From Collinsella aerofaciens (lineage in GTDB: Bacteria > Actinomycetota > Coriobacteriia > Coriobacteriales > Coriobacteriaceae): a DNA stretch of 64,000 bases. How positions within the stretch are numbered: the first letter of the stretch is position 1; each line of letters opens with the position of its first letter. Positions 25,768 through 33,836 of this stretch are shown in pieces. The position numbers and the translations under genes were made by a program. The notes beneath the pieces were generated by a model. It searched no databases. It saw only the letters and a program-made list of their open reading frames with translations, and was not told where the DNA came from. Location of the stretch: the NCBI RefSeq assembly GCF_028206995.1, contig NZ_JAQLFL010000006.1:40093-104092 (forward strand), read 5' to 3'.

Positions 25768-25817
25768 GAAATCTTTTTCAAAAAGATTTCCCCGCATACA
25801 CTTCGCTGTGCTATAGT
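25768..25817 (+). promoter_or_regulatory. Promoter of the Trp-regulated ECF operon, with perfect palindrome
   Basis: TATAGT (25812-25817) is a probable -10. GAAATCTTTTT (25768-25778) and AAAAAGATTTC (25780-25790) form a perfect 23-bp palindrome ending 21 bp before it, over or next to the expected -35, where a repressor could act. It could also belong to the 3' end of the upstream gene. Confidence 0.45.
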
Positions 25818-25875
25818 GCAGCGCAACAGCAACTAGGTGCGACCGCGCCACGGCATCACGAAAGGAGCCACCAAC

Positions 25876-25944
25876 ATGAAGAACACGATGAAGTCTCTCA
25901 ACAACTGGTGGTGGCGTGATGCGAATACGGTCGGTCGACAGTGA
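25876..25944 (+). CDS. trpL: Tryptophan attenuator leader peptide
   Basis: A 22-residue frame reading MKNTMKSLNNWWWRDANTVG then RQ, with three consecutive TGG codons (25906-25914). AAAGGAG lies 8 nt before the ATG. The NWWW core resembles Trp leader peptides of other actinobacteria. It precedes an intrinsic terminator and an ECF transporter S gene, so it probably senses charged tRNA-Trp by ribosome stalling. The peptide itself need have no function. Confidence 0.85.
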   Translation: MKNTMKSLNNWWWRDANTVGRQ

Positions 25945-26011
25945 GTCCCTCACGCCTGTTTTTGCGCTCTAGGTGATTGGAAGGCCTCCGGTTTCGACCG
26001 GGGGCCTTTTT
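25932..26011 (+). promoter_or_regulatory. Trp attenuator: terminator and possible antiterminator
   Basis: Terminator: AAGGCCTCCGGT (25981-25992) and ACCGGGGGCCTT (25997-26008) around TTCG, then TTTTT. Alternative pairing: CGGTCGA (25932-25938) with TCGACCG (25994-26000), which would invade the terminator. A ribosome stalled at the Trp codons leaves 25932-25938 free; one reaching the stop at 25942-25944 covers it and lets the terminator form. Pairings were read by eye and no energies computed. Confidence 0.75.
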
Positions 26012-26088
26012 CTATCTCGAGCCCGATCGCATTCGCATCACGCGCCTCCGCTTTTCTCTTGCACTCCCCTTCCGAAAGGATTTTCACC

Positions 26089-26661
26089 ATGTCTCAGAAC
26101 ACCACCGCCACCCAGCCCCGCACCGTCCAGACCGCCGACCGCGGCAAACTCGACGTCCGCGCCCTCGTCCTGCTCGCCATCCTGCTCGCTGCAGGCTTCA
26201 TCCTCAACTTCACCGTCGGCAAGGCCATCTCGGGCATCTCGGGCGGCATGATCAGCCCCGAGTTCATCATCTCGGCCTTCTGCCTCACCATCCTGGTCGT
26301 TCGCCCCAACATCGGCCAGGCGCTCGTCATTGGCCTCATCTCGGCTGCCGTGATCCAGATCACCACCACTTCGCCTTTCGTCGATTTTGCCGCCGAGGGC
26401 ATCGCCGCCATGCTCATGGCCGGCATCGTCAACGCCGCCGGCAAGAACGGTCAGGTCAAGCCCGCGATCGCCATTGTCGCAACCTTCCTGACCACCTTTG
26501 TCTCCGGCGTCATCTTCATGGTCATCAAGATGGCCATGCTCGGCGTGGTAGGCGAGCTCGCCGCCGCTATGCTGCCCGTCGTCGCCATGACCGCCGTCTT
26601 TAACGCTATCCTGGTCGGCGCTCTCTACCTGCCCATCCAGAAGGCCCTTAAGCTCAACTAA
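26089..26661 (+). CDS. ECF transporter S component, probably for tryptophan
   Basis: A 190-residue membrane protein with about six hydrophobic segments (LVLLAILLAAGFILNF, FIISAFCLTILVV, ALVIGLISAAVIQITT, AIAIVATFLTTFVSGVIF and others), the size and layout of a substrate-binding S component. The start at 26089 has AAAGGA upstream. The ATPase and T subunits follow. Tryptophan (or an indole-related compound) as substrate is inferred from the TGG-rich leader peptide, not from the protein. A long palindrome separates it from the ATPase gene, so the S and A/T modules may differ in expression. Confidence 0.85.
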   Translation: MSQNTTATQPRTVQTADRGKLDVRALVLLAILLAAGFILNFTVGKAISGISGGMISPEFIISAFCLTILVVRPNIGQALVIGLISAAVIQITTTSPFVDFAAEGIAAMLMAGIVNAAGKNGQVKPAIAIVATFLTTFVSGVIFMVIKMAMLGVVGELAAAMLPVVAMTAVFNAILVGALYLPIQKALKLN

Positions 26662-26667
26662 CCTGCT

Positions 26668-26768
26668 CGGCTTTACGAGCCACCCCATCTTGGCGTTCAT
26701 TCGTCGCTCGCGTACCCAAGTACGCTTCGTTCCTCTTTCGCGCCAACCTGGGGCACCTCGTAAAGCCG
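26668..26768. repeat. Long palindrome E4 (core type B, locus-specific arms)
   Basis: Arms 26668-26695 (starting CGGCTTTACGAG) and 26741-26768 are complementary at 23 of 28 positions. The centre (26696-26740) contains GCGTAC and GTACGC around CCAA and nearly matches the centre of the palindrome at 42991-43088 (TCGTCG, CGCGTACC, AAGTACGCTTC, TCCTCTTTC). It begins 6 bases after the S component stop, inside an apparent operon. Confidence 0.88.
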
Positions 26769-26811
26769 TCTCCGTACTTCACCACCAAAGACTGTCCCAA
26801 ACAACGAGCTT

Positions 26812-26855
26812 TTGGGGACGTTCTTAAACGACTAGTCATTAAAGAACGTCCCCAA
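26812..26855. repeat. REP-like hairpin upstream of ecfA
   Basis: TTGGGGACGTTCTT (26812-26825) pairs with AAGAACGTCCCCAA (26842-26855). A further GTCCC lies just upstream (26794-26798). It ends 18 bases before the ecfA start. Such GGGGAC palindromes resemble REP sequences mobilised by RAYT transposases. Confidence 0.65.
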
Positions 26856-26873
26856 TGACTATGAAAGGTATCC

Positions 26874-28625
26874 ATGGAAACGATCATCAACGTCGACGAT
26901 GTCTCGTTCTCCTATGGCACGCAGACCGAGCAGGCGCTCAGCCACATCTCGCTCAGCGTGAACAAGGGGGATTTCATCGGCATCATCGGGCCCTCGGGCG
27001 CCGGCAAGTCCACGCTTGCCGCCTGTCTGTCGGGCGCCGTGCCCCACCACTACACCGGCACGTTCTTTGGGTCCGTCATGGTCGACGGCCACGACACCTG
27101 CGAGGTCTCGCTGACCGACGTGTCGCAAATCGTCGGCAGTGTGCTGCAGGATATCGACACGCAGATGGTCGCTTCGGTCGTCGAGGACGAGACGCTCTTT
27201 GGCCTCGAGAACTTTGGCGTTCCCCACGACCAGATCGAGCAGCGCGTGAGCGAAACGCTCGAGACCGTCGGCATCAGCGACCTGCGCGACCGTGAGATCG
27301 CCACGCTCTCGGGCGGACAGAAGCAAAAGGTAGCCATCGCCGCCATCCTCGCCATGCGTCCGCGCGTCTTGGTTCTCGACGAGCCCACCGCGGCACTCGA
27401 CCCCGCCAGCTCCACGTTGGTTTTCGAGACGCTGCGTGAGGCAAACCGCGCACTTGGAATCACCATCGTCGTCGTTGAGCAAAAGGTCGCCCTGCTCTCG
27501 GAGTACTGCAACCGCGTGCTCGTGCTCAACCATGGCGAAATTGCGCTGCAGGGCGAGCCACACGAGGTCTTCGCGCATACCGACGAGCTCCGTGCCATCG
27601 GCGTCGACTGCCCTCGCGTCACGCGTATCTTCAATAGCCTCGAGGCCGATGGCCTGGTAAGCGGTACCCCCTGCTTGGATGTCGATGAGGCCGAGCGCAT
27701 GATTTCGGGCATCGTCGACCCCGCACGCGCGGCTATCGAAGCCCAGGCACCCGCCGGTTCCCCGCATGCACCGTCGTTGCGCCCTCATGCCAAGGACGCC
27801 GAACCCGTACTCACCTTCGACCATGTTGAGTTTGCCTATCCCAATGGCGGCGCCGCCGTACACGACCTTAGCCTGACGCTCTATCCTGGCGAGCTCGTGG
27901 GCATCGTCGGCCAGAACGGTGCCGGCAAGACCACGCTCACCAAGCTGCTCACGGGCCTGCTCAAGCCCGCCTCGGGCAGCGTGCGCGTCACGGGACTGGA
28001 TACCGCAGCCGTTTCCACGAGCCGCATCGCTCGCGAGGTCGCGACCCTCTTCCAAAACCCCGACCGCCAGATCTGCAAGGACACCGTGCTCGACGAGGTC
28101 GCCTTTGGCTTGGAGCTTGGCGGCATGGACCGTGCCGAGGCTCTGCGTCGCGCCCAGCTCGTCATCGACCGCTTTGGCTTGCCAGCCGACGAGGCGCCCT
28201 TCTCGCTCTCGCGCGGTCAGCGCCAGATGGTGGCACTCGCCTCTGTCGTGGTCGTAGAGCCCAAGATCGTTGTGCTCGACGAGCCCACGAGCGGCCTTGA
28301 TTACCGCGAGTGCATGACCGTCATGGAAACGGTGCGCACCATGGCCGAGCGCGGTTGCGCCGTTATCATGGTCTGCCACGATATGGAAGTCGTCTCGGAT
28401 TTTGCCGAGCGCATTGTGGTAATGGCCGACGGTCGCATCCTCGACCGCGGCCGCACGCACGAGCTATTCTCGAACATCGATCTCATGCGGCGTGCCTACG
28501 TGGAGCCTCCCCAGGTTATTGAACTCTCGCGCCGTCTGGCATCTTCCGTCTCGCCCGCTTTTGCGCAGGTGAGCGAGGTCACCGATGTCGTTCGAATTAC
28601 CAAGGAGATGGTCCACCGTGGTTAA
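26874..28625 (+). CDS. ecfA: ECF transporter ATPase, two fused cassettes (EcfA-EcfA')
   Basis: 583 residues holding both ATPases of an energy-coupling factor transporter in one chain. First cassette: Walker A GPSGAGKSTL, signature LSGGQKQKVAIA, Walker B VLVLDEPTAALD. Second cassette from about residue 320: Walker A GQNGAGKTTL (about 346), signature LSRGQRQMVALA (Gly to Arg at the second position, as often in one half), Walker B IVVLDEPTSGLD. Most ECF systems encode these as two genes. AAAGG precedes the ATG. It overlaps ecfT by 8 bases. Confidence 0.94.
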   Translation: METIINVDDVSFSYGTQTEQALSHISLSVNKGDFIGIIGPSGAGKSTLAACLSGAVPHHYTGTFFGSVMVDGHDTCEVSLTDVSQIVGSVLQDIDTQMVASVVEDETLFGLENFGVPHDQIEQRVSETLETVGISDLRDREIATLSGGQKQKVAIAAILAMRPRVLVLDEPTAALDPASSTLVFETLREANRALGITIVVVEQKVALLSEYCNRVLVLNHGEIALQGEPHEVFAHTDELRAIGVDCPRVTRIFNSLEADGLVSGTPCLDVDEAERMISGIVDPARAAIEAQAPAGSPHAPSLRPHAKDAEPVLTFDHVEFAYPNGGAAVHDLSLTLYPGELVGIVGQNGAGKTTLTKLLTGLLKPASGSVRVTGLDTAAVSTSRIAREVATLFQNPDRQICKDTVLDEVAFGLELGGMDRAEALRRAQLVIDRFGLPADEAPFSLSRGQRQMVALASVVVVEPKIVVLDEPTSGLDYRECMTVMETVRTMAERGCAVIMVCHDMEVVSDFAERIVVMADGRILDRGRTHELFSNIDLMRRAYVEPPQVIELSRRLASSVSPAFAQVSEVTDVVRITKEMVHRG

Positions 28626-29364
28626 CGTCATCGACTACATGCCGGGCGATACGCTGCTGCATCGCCTGAACCCCGTCGTCAAACTGGGCCTCGCCGCCGC
28701 CATCATCGTCGGCATCTTTTTGTCCGACACCTACGTGGCGCTGCTGGGCTTTTTGGCACTCACCCTTGCACTGGGTGCCTATGCCGGCGTCGTCAACCGT
28801 CTGTTCTCGCTGCTCAAGTTGCTGATTCCGCTCGCGCTTATCATGCTGGTGCTCCAGCTGGCCTTTATGCGCGATGGCAACGTGGTGTGGAGCTTTATCA
28901 CCGACACGGGCCTCATCACGGGATCGAAGGCCTGTCTGCGCCTGCTGGGTGTGGCGTTACCACTCATCCTCATGCTCATGGTGACCAAGCTCAACGACCT
29001 TGCCAACGCCTGCGTCGAGGTGCTGCACGTGCCGTATCGCTATGCCTTCACCTTTACCACGGCGCTGCGCTTTGTGCCGGTGTTTGGTCAGGAGATGAAC
29101 GCCATCATGGAGGCGCAGACCGCACGCGGCGTCGAGTACGACACCAAGAACCCCATCAAGAAGCTTAAGCTCATGCTGCCACTGTGCGTGCCGCTGCTCA
29201 TCTCGAGTGTGGGCAAGACCGATGCCACAGCCTTGGCGGCAGAACAGCGCGGCTTCTATCTGCGTACGCGCGCCAGCTCGTACAAGCGCTACCCCATCAA
29301 GGGCCTGGACATCGCCGTGCTCATCGTCAGCATCGCCCTCATCGTCATCGGCTTCCTGTTCTAG
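28618..29364 (+). CDS. ecfT: ECF transporter transmembrane subunit EcfT
   Basis: 248-residue membrane scaffold linking the S component to the ATPases. DYMPGDTLLHRLNPVVKL opens the family domain, with several membrane helices following. The A-R-G motif region with EAQTARGVEYD, and TALAAEQRGF, are the ATPase-coupling helices. A GTG start at 28618, overlapping the ecfA stop, is chosen because AAGGAG is upstream and the homologous region begins there. An ATG 33 bases upstream would add unrelated residues. Confidence 0.92.
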   Translation: MVNVIDYMPGDTLLHRLNPVVKLGLAAAIIVGIFLSDTYVALLGFLALTLALGAYAGVVNRLFSLLKLLIPLALIMLVLQLAFMRDGNVVWSFITDTGLITGSKACLRLLGVALPLILMLMVTKLNDLANACVEVLHVPYRYAFTFTTALRFVPVFGQEMNAIMEAQTARGVEYDTKNPIKKLKLMLPLCVPLLISSVGKTDATALAAEQRGFYLRTRASSYKRYPIKGLDIAVLIVSIALIVIGFLF

Positions 29365-29392
29365 TTCACCACCGACAGCAACCGCCCCAACG

Positions 29393-29434
29393 CAAAAGGC
29401 TTCGGCTCGCACCAAACGAGCCGAGGCCTTTACT
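29393..29434 (+). terminator. Intrinsic terminator after ecfT
   Basis: AAAAGGC and TCGGCTCG pair with CGAGCCGA and GCCTTT around a 7-nt loop, one mismatch, then TTTACTGTTT. The opposing racemase gene ends at 29491. Confidence 0.75.
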
Positions 29435-29490
29435 GTTTCACCAGATAAAACCTACCAAAATAAACCTGTCCCTTTTTGGCAGGTCGGAAG

Positions 29491-30237
29491 CTAGAGGCGG
29501 TAGGGGGCGCCGCTGCGGATGATGGATTCGCGCACCAGGACATCCATGGCGTCGAGGGTGATCTCGGGCATCTCTCGGTACTTTTGCAACACCGAGAGCT
29601 CGGTGCAGGCCAGAATGACGCGGTCGCAGCCGCTACGGGCGAACTCCCACATCACGCGGTCGAACTTATCCATATCGGGCTCACGTCCGGCCTTCACATC
29701 ATCGTAGATAAGCGACATCACATCGTTCTGACGTTTCTCGCTGGGATAGACAACCTCGACACCCGCGGCCTCGCATTCGCGGCCGTAGACGCCCGCGCCC
29801 ACGGTGCCATCGGTTCCCATGAGGCCGATCTTATGCACCGGCTCGGCCGGCATACTCAGGTTGGGGTCGAACTCGCACTCCCCCATCACCGCACCGGCCA
29901 GAGCATAGCGCACCGACTCACGCGGCATGTGGATAATCGGCACCTTCGTAAACGACTGGATCTGGTCATAGAAGTAGTGTGACGTGTTGCAGGGAATGGC
30001 AATGTGTGCACAGCCCAGCGACTCGAGTGCCTGGGCGCACTCTTTCATGGTCGCCAGCAGTTTGGCATGCTCGCCGGTCTTAATGGCCAGCGTGCGGTCG
30101 GGCATGGTCGACTTGGAGAGTACCACCATGTCGATATGTTCCTGATCGCAGGCAGCAGCCGTATGACGCACCACCTGGTCGTAGTAATACGACGTGGCCT
30201 CGGCGCCCATGCCGCCGATAACTCCCAGCTTTTCCAT
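29491..30237 (-). CDS. Aspartate/glutamate racemase family protein
   Basis: 248-residue cofactor-independent amino acid racemase. The N-terminal MEKLGVIGGMGAEAT is typical of aspartate racemases. The two catalytic cysteines are in IPCNTSHYF and LACTELSVL. AAGGAGG stands 5 nt before this ATG, which rules out a longer upstream frame. It lies 84 bases downstream of an ATP-grasp ligase on the same strand. Together they match the arrangement, known in Enterococcus faecium, of an aspartate racemase supplying a D-aspartate ligase. Confidence 0.92.
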   Translation of the reverse strand: MEKLGVIGGMGAEATSYYYDQVVRHTAAACDQEHIDMVVLSKSTMPDRTLAIKTGEHAKLLATMKECAQALESLGCAHIAIPCNTSHYFYDQIQSFTKVPIIHMPRESVRYALAGAVMGECEFDPNLSMPAEPVHKIGLMGTDGTVGAGVYGRECEAAGVEVVYPSEKRQNDVMSLIYDDVKAGREPDMDKFDRVMWEFARSGCDRVILACTELSVLQKYREMPEITLDAMDVLVRESIIRSGAPYRL

Positions 30238-30321
30238 CGCCGCCTCCTTGGTGACGCTTGCGCAATTGCGCGTATCATACCCGCGCCCGCCCGATGCAAA
30301 CCGGACGGGCGCCGCGCTCAT

Positions 30322-31578
30322 CTACTTGTAATACGTCTTGAACAGCTTAAAGTGGCGCAGCTTGGTGTGCCACATGCGCAGCCAGCGGTTAAAGACAAAG
30401 TCGCCCTTCATAAACGAAGGGTCGGCGCCCTTGCCCTCCTTGTCCAGGCGATGCACCTTAGCGCGCAGCTCGGGATCCTTGACGTACTTGTCGACGACGC
30501 CCATGGGGACGACCATCCACAGGGCCTCGTCCTGCGCCGTCACAAACTCCGGCTCAAACGGGCGGTTGAGCACATACTCGTCCACCACATACTTGGCAAC
30601 GTTAAAGCCGCTGTTGGTAACGTAGTAGTTGCTGCGACCCTGGCGCGTGTTGAAATCGAAGAACTTAAACGAGCCATCGCGCTCGTCGTACTTAACGTCA
30701 AAGTTGGAATAGCCCACAAAGTGAAGGTCCTCGAGCAACTTGCGCACGCCGCCCATGAGCTCGTCGTTGGGCTCGGTAATGATACAGGCATGGTTGCCGA
30801 CACCGTGGGGCTGATGCTCCTCGAGCAGCACATGGCCCAGGCACATCATGCGGACCTTACCGTTGCGGTCGGAATAGCTGGTGAGCACGCGCATGTACTC
30901 GTCGTTGCCGGGCACGCGATCCTGCAAGATCAGATCGTCGGTGTAGCCGCTGGCATACGAATCGCGAATGACCTGTTCCAGCTCGGCGCGGTCGGCAATC
31001 TCATAGGCCTTCTTCTGGCCCTCGAACTCATGCTGCCACCACATGATGCCGTCGGAAGGCTTCAGAATCATCGGGTAAGGAAAATCGATCTGGTCGAGCA
31101 CTTCGGCAGGCGCCTCACCCTGGGCATTGAGCATCGCCTTGGTAAAGGTAAACGTGTGCGGATAGGGCACGCCATGCTTCTCGCACAGCTCGTAGAAGAT
31201 CTCCTTCTTCTGGCACTGCTCGAGCATGCTGTAGGGCGCGTAGGGAGCGACGATGTTATCCGCCAGCTCATGAGCATCTTTGGCCTGAGCCACGAGGGCA
31301 ACATAGTTATCGCCACAGCCCACAAGGACAATCGTCTTGTCGGCATGCGCTTGGGCAATGCCGTTGACGGTTTTGAGCATCACGGGCATGGTGTCGATAT
31401 CCACGTTGGGCGTGTAGTCGATAATCTGGCTGCGGTACGCGGGGCCCGTCTGATACTTGCCAAAGACCAGACTCTTGACCTGGTACTCCTCGTAGAAGGC
31501 GCGCGCCACCGAATAGGCGTTGATGTCGCCACCGAGCAGCACGGGAATGAACTCGCGCTCTGTAAATTGCAATGCCAT
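30322..31578 (-). CDS. ATP-grasp carboxylate-amine ligase, probable D-aspartate ligase
   Basis: 418 residues. FIPVLLGGDINAYSVARAFYE is the N-terminal pre-ATP-grasp domain. YPMILKPSDGIMWWQHEFEG and DLILQDRVPGNDEYMRVLTSYSD form the ATP site, and FDVKYDERDGSFKFFDFNTRQGRSNYYVT holds the metal-binding Asp and Asn. The family includes AslFm-type ligases that attach D-Asp to the side chain of peptidoglycan residue 3. The downstream racemase supports that reading. AGGAAG lies before the ATG. Exact substrate not proven. Confidence 0.85.
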   Translation of the reverse strand: MALQFTEREFIPVLLGGDINAYSVARAFYEEYQVKSLVFGKYQTGPAYRSQIIDYTPNVDIDTMPVMLKTVNGIAQAHADKTIVLVGCGDNYVALVAQAKDAHELADNIVAPYAPYSMLEQCQKKEIFYELCEKHGVPYPHTFTFTKAMLNAQGEAPAEVLDQIDFPYPMILKPSDGIMWWQHEFEGQKKAYEIADRAELEQVIRDSYASGYTDDLILQDRVPGNDEYMRVLTSYSDRNGKVRMMCLGHVLLEEHQPHGVGNHACIITEPNDELMGGVRKLLEDLHFVGYSNFDVKYDERDGSFKFFDFNTRQGRSNYYVTNSGFNVAKYVVDEYVLNRPFEPEFVTAQDEALWMVVPMGVVDKYVKDPELRAKVHRLDKEGKGADPSFMKGDFVFNRWLRMWHTKLRHFKLFKTYYK

Positions 31579-31798
31579 GGAAACTTCCTATCATGAACTG
31601 CCCACACAACGGGCGGTCTTTGCGCAACTGATTTATTCTAGCGTGCCAAGCCGCCGGCGCCCAAAGCTCCACCGTATCTATGGCAGTCGACGTAATCGTC
31701 CAGCACGAAGACGGCGCTCACCGTTGTATGACAATGGGCAATGAACCTACCATTGTTGTAGGATTCAACATGTTGCCCGCCCCGTCGAAAGGTGCACC

Positions 31799-32431
31799 GT
31801 GCCCCAGGCTCATCCGATCAACAACCCCATCATTGACGCCGCAAAGCGCGAACTTGCGGATCGTGCCCAGACGGCAGCTCCCCTACGCACCGCAAACGAT
31901 GCTTACAACGGGCCTGTCCGCATCGTCTCAATCAACACGTCGGAGCACAAAGGCACGCGTAAGTCACCCGTCGCCGACGGGCACGACACCGTCGTCGAGC
32001 AGTTTGGCCTCGCCTCCGATGCGCACGCCGGGCATTGGCACCGTCAGGTCTCCTTTTTAGCTGCAGAGTCTATCCAGACGGCGCAGGCGCGCGGGCTCGA
32101 TGTGCACGAGGGCGACTTTGGCGAGAACTTCACCACCCAGGGTATCAACCTGCTCTCACTCCCCTTGGGCACGCAGCTCAAGCTCGGCAGCGAAGTGCTC
32201 GTCGAAATCAGCCAGATCGGCAAAGTCTGCCATACCCGCTGTGCCATCTACTATCTCGCCGGCGACTGCATCTTTCCCCACGAGGGCGTTTTCGGCGTGG
32301 TACTAAAGGGCGGAGAGGTCCATACCGGCGACGAAATCCAGGTGGTCAAGCTCGGCGACGGCACTTGCTCGTTCACCCCCGCCGAGGCGCTCGAAGAGAT
32401 TGAGCAGGCTCGCCAGGAGGGCACGCTGTAG
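31799..32431 (+). CDS. MOSC domain protein
   Basis: 210 residues with a beta-strand-rich MOSC domain, related to the C-terminal domain of molybdenum cofactor sulfurases. Seen: GPVRIVSINTSEHKGTRKSP, DAHAGHWHRQVSFLA, EGDFGENFTTQGI and the cysteine-containing IGKVCHTRCAIYYLAGDC. Such proteins may carry sulfur on the conserved Cys for a molybdoenzyme. GTG start with GAAAGG upstream. No molybdenum gene lies beside it. Confidence 0.88.
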   Translation: MPQAHPINNPIIDAAKRELADRAQTAAPLRTANDAYNGPVRIVSINTSEHKGTRKSPVADGHDTVVEQFGLASDAHAGHWHRQVSFLAAESIQTAQARGLDVHEGDFGENFTTQGINLLSLPLGTQLKLGSEVLVEISQIGKVCHTRCAIYYLAGDCIFPHEGVFGVVLKGGEVHTGDEIQVVKLGDGTCSFTPAEALEEIEQARQEGTL

Positions 32432-32497
32432 TTGTAAAACCCCACGTTGAGATAGCTTTTACAGCCCAAAGTTCCTCTTAAACAGGCCCCCGTAACG

Positions 32498-32604
32498 TTA
32501 AAGTTGAACTCTATGGTTTCTCAACAATTCATCATAACTGCAGGTCAAAGCCAAAGCCTCAAGTTCAACTTGACCCTTTGGAACCTTTAAGGTTCAAGTT
32601 GAGG
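32498..32604 (+). promoter_or_regulatory. Cluster of AAGTTGAAC-type repeats and palindromes
   Basis: AAGTTGAAC (32501), TCAAGTTCAACTTGA (32559-32573, perfect palindrome), GAACCTTTAAGGTTC (32581-32595, perfect palindrome) and GGTTCAAGTTGAGG (32591-32604) stand upstream of the secreted coiled-coil gene. A -10-like TAGAAT lies at 32618-32623. The arrangement recalls MerR-family or dimeric repressor operators. Confidence 0.45.
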
Positions 32605-32665
32605 TCGAAAGCAGTAGTAGAATACCGTTCGAACCATAACCTACGATTGATTGCAGAGGGACTGG

Positions 32666-33799
32666 ATGCAGCATTCGAATCATCGCACCGCAGCGCTCAT
32701 TGCGTCGAAGCCGGCTCGTATCATCACGAGCGCCGCGCTCGCCGTTGCGCTGACGGCCTCGCCGATGCTCTCCCCCGTTGCGGCGTATGCCGCCTCGCAG
32801 GCAACGCAGGACCAGCTTTCCGCAGCCCAGCAGAAGATCGAAGCCGCCACGAGCGCCTACAACGACGCCCGCACCAAACTCGATGACCTGCAAAAGCAGA
32901 TTGACTCCAATGAGGCAAGCATCGAGGAAATCGAGGCTAAGCTTCCCGAGCAGCAGGCCAAGGCAAGCTCCGCCATGCGCGATCTGTACAAGTATCAGAA
33001 GGGCACCAATCCCATCGTGAGCTTCCTGGTCAACGCGCAGAGCCTGGGTGAGTTCATCACGACCTGCAAATACACCAACCAGATCACGAGCTCGAGCGTC
33101 GACGAGATCGAAGAGCTCAATAACATGCAAACCGAACTCGAGCAGAACAAGGCCGAGCTCCAGCAGGCCAAGTCACAGCTTGAGGCAGAGCAGAAAAACG
33201 CCGAGGATGCGCTGGCGCAGGCCCAGCAGCTCCGCAGCGAGGCACAGGAAAAAGCCGAGCAGGAAAATGCCGCCGAGCTTGCCAAGCTTGAGGCCGATAA
33301 GGCCGCTGCCGCCGAAAAGCTCTCGGGCGAGGGCGTAAGCGGCAGCAATTCCAGCAGCCAGGCCACCAACACCAACACCACCATCGACACCACGGTGAAC
33401 AACGCCAATACCGGTAGCTCCGATTACGATTCGTTCATTAATGAGTGGACGAGCCGCATCGACAATTATCTCGCCGGCTCCCCCATGGCAGGCCAGGGCT
33501 ATAACTTTGCCGTCGCCGCTTGGAATACCGGTGTCGACCCCCGTTGGTCCCCCGCCATCGCCTGCATCGAAAGCACCAAGGGTGCTTATTGCGCCAATTC
33601 TTACAACGCCTGGGGCTGGAGTGCACGTGGCGGCGGTTGGCGCAGCTTTGGCAGCTGGAGCGAGGGCATCTCCGCTCACGTTGCCTATCTGGGCGCCAAC
33701 TACGGCTCCACCCTTACCCCGGCAGCGGCCAAAAAGTACTGCCCGCCCACGTGGCAGGACTGGTACAACAAAGTCGCCGCTCAGATGAACCGCATCTAA
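32666..33799 (+). CDS. Secreted coiled-coil protein with C-terminal lysozyme-like domain
   Basis: 377 residues. A signal peptide ends near SPVAAYAASQA. Residues about 40-215 are a long coiled coil (QLSAAQQKIEAATSAYND through QLRSEAQEKAEQENAAELAK), as in peptidoglycan hydrolases and their activators. A Ser/Asn/Thr-rich linker follows. The last 125 residues (FAVAAWNTGVDPRWSPAIAC through YNAWGWSARGGGWRSF) look like a transglycosylase/lysozyme-type fold. Probable role in cell-wall remodelling or cell separation. AGAGGG precedes the ATG. Confidence 0.85.
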   Translation: MQHSNHRTAALIASKPARIITSAALAVALTASPMLSPVAAYAASQATQDQLSAAQQKIEAATSAYNDARTKLDDLQKQIDSNEASIEEIEAKLPEQQAKASSAMRDLYKYQKGTNPIVSFLVNAQSLGEFITTCKYTNQITSSSVDEIEELNNMQTELEQNKAELQQAKSQLEAEQKNAEDALAQAQQLRSEAQEKAEQENAAELAKLEADKAAAAEKLSGEGVSGSNSSSQATNTNTTIDTTVNNANTGSSDYDSFINEWTSRIDNYLAGSPMAGQGYNFAVAAWNTGVDPRWSPAIACIESTKGAYCANSYNAWGWSARGGGWRSFGSWSEGISAHVAYLGANYGSTLTPAAAKKYCPPTWQDWYNKVAAQMNRI

Positions 33800-33809
33800 G
33801 TGCAACTGC

Positions 33810-33836
33810 AAAGGGCCCCAATGGGGCCCTTTTCTT
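33810..33836. terminator. Bidirectional intrinsic terminator
   Basis: AAAGGGCCCC (33810-33819) pairs with GGGGCCCTTT (33823-33832), then TCTTTT on the plus strand. It lies between the convergent secreted protein and kinase genes. Confidence 0.85.

Noticed and set aside
31720..31798. Possible molybdenum-cofactor riboswitch before the MOSC gene
   Set aside because: Only a 7-bp ACAATGG/CCATTGT dyad is visible and none of the conserved riboswitch landmarks.
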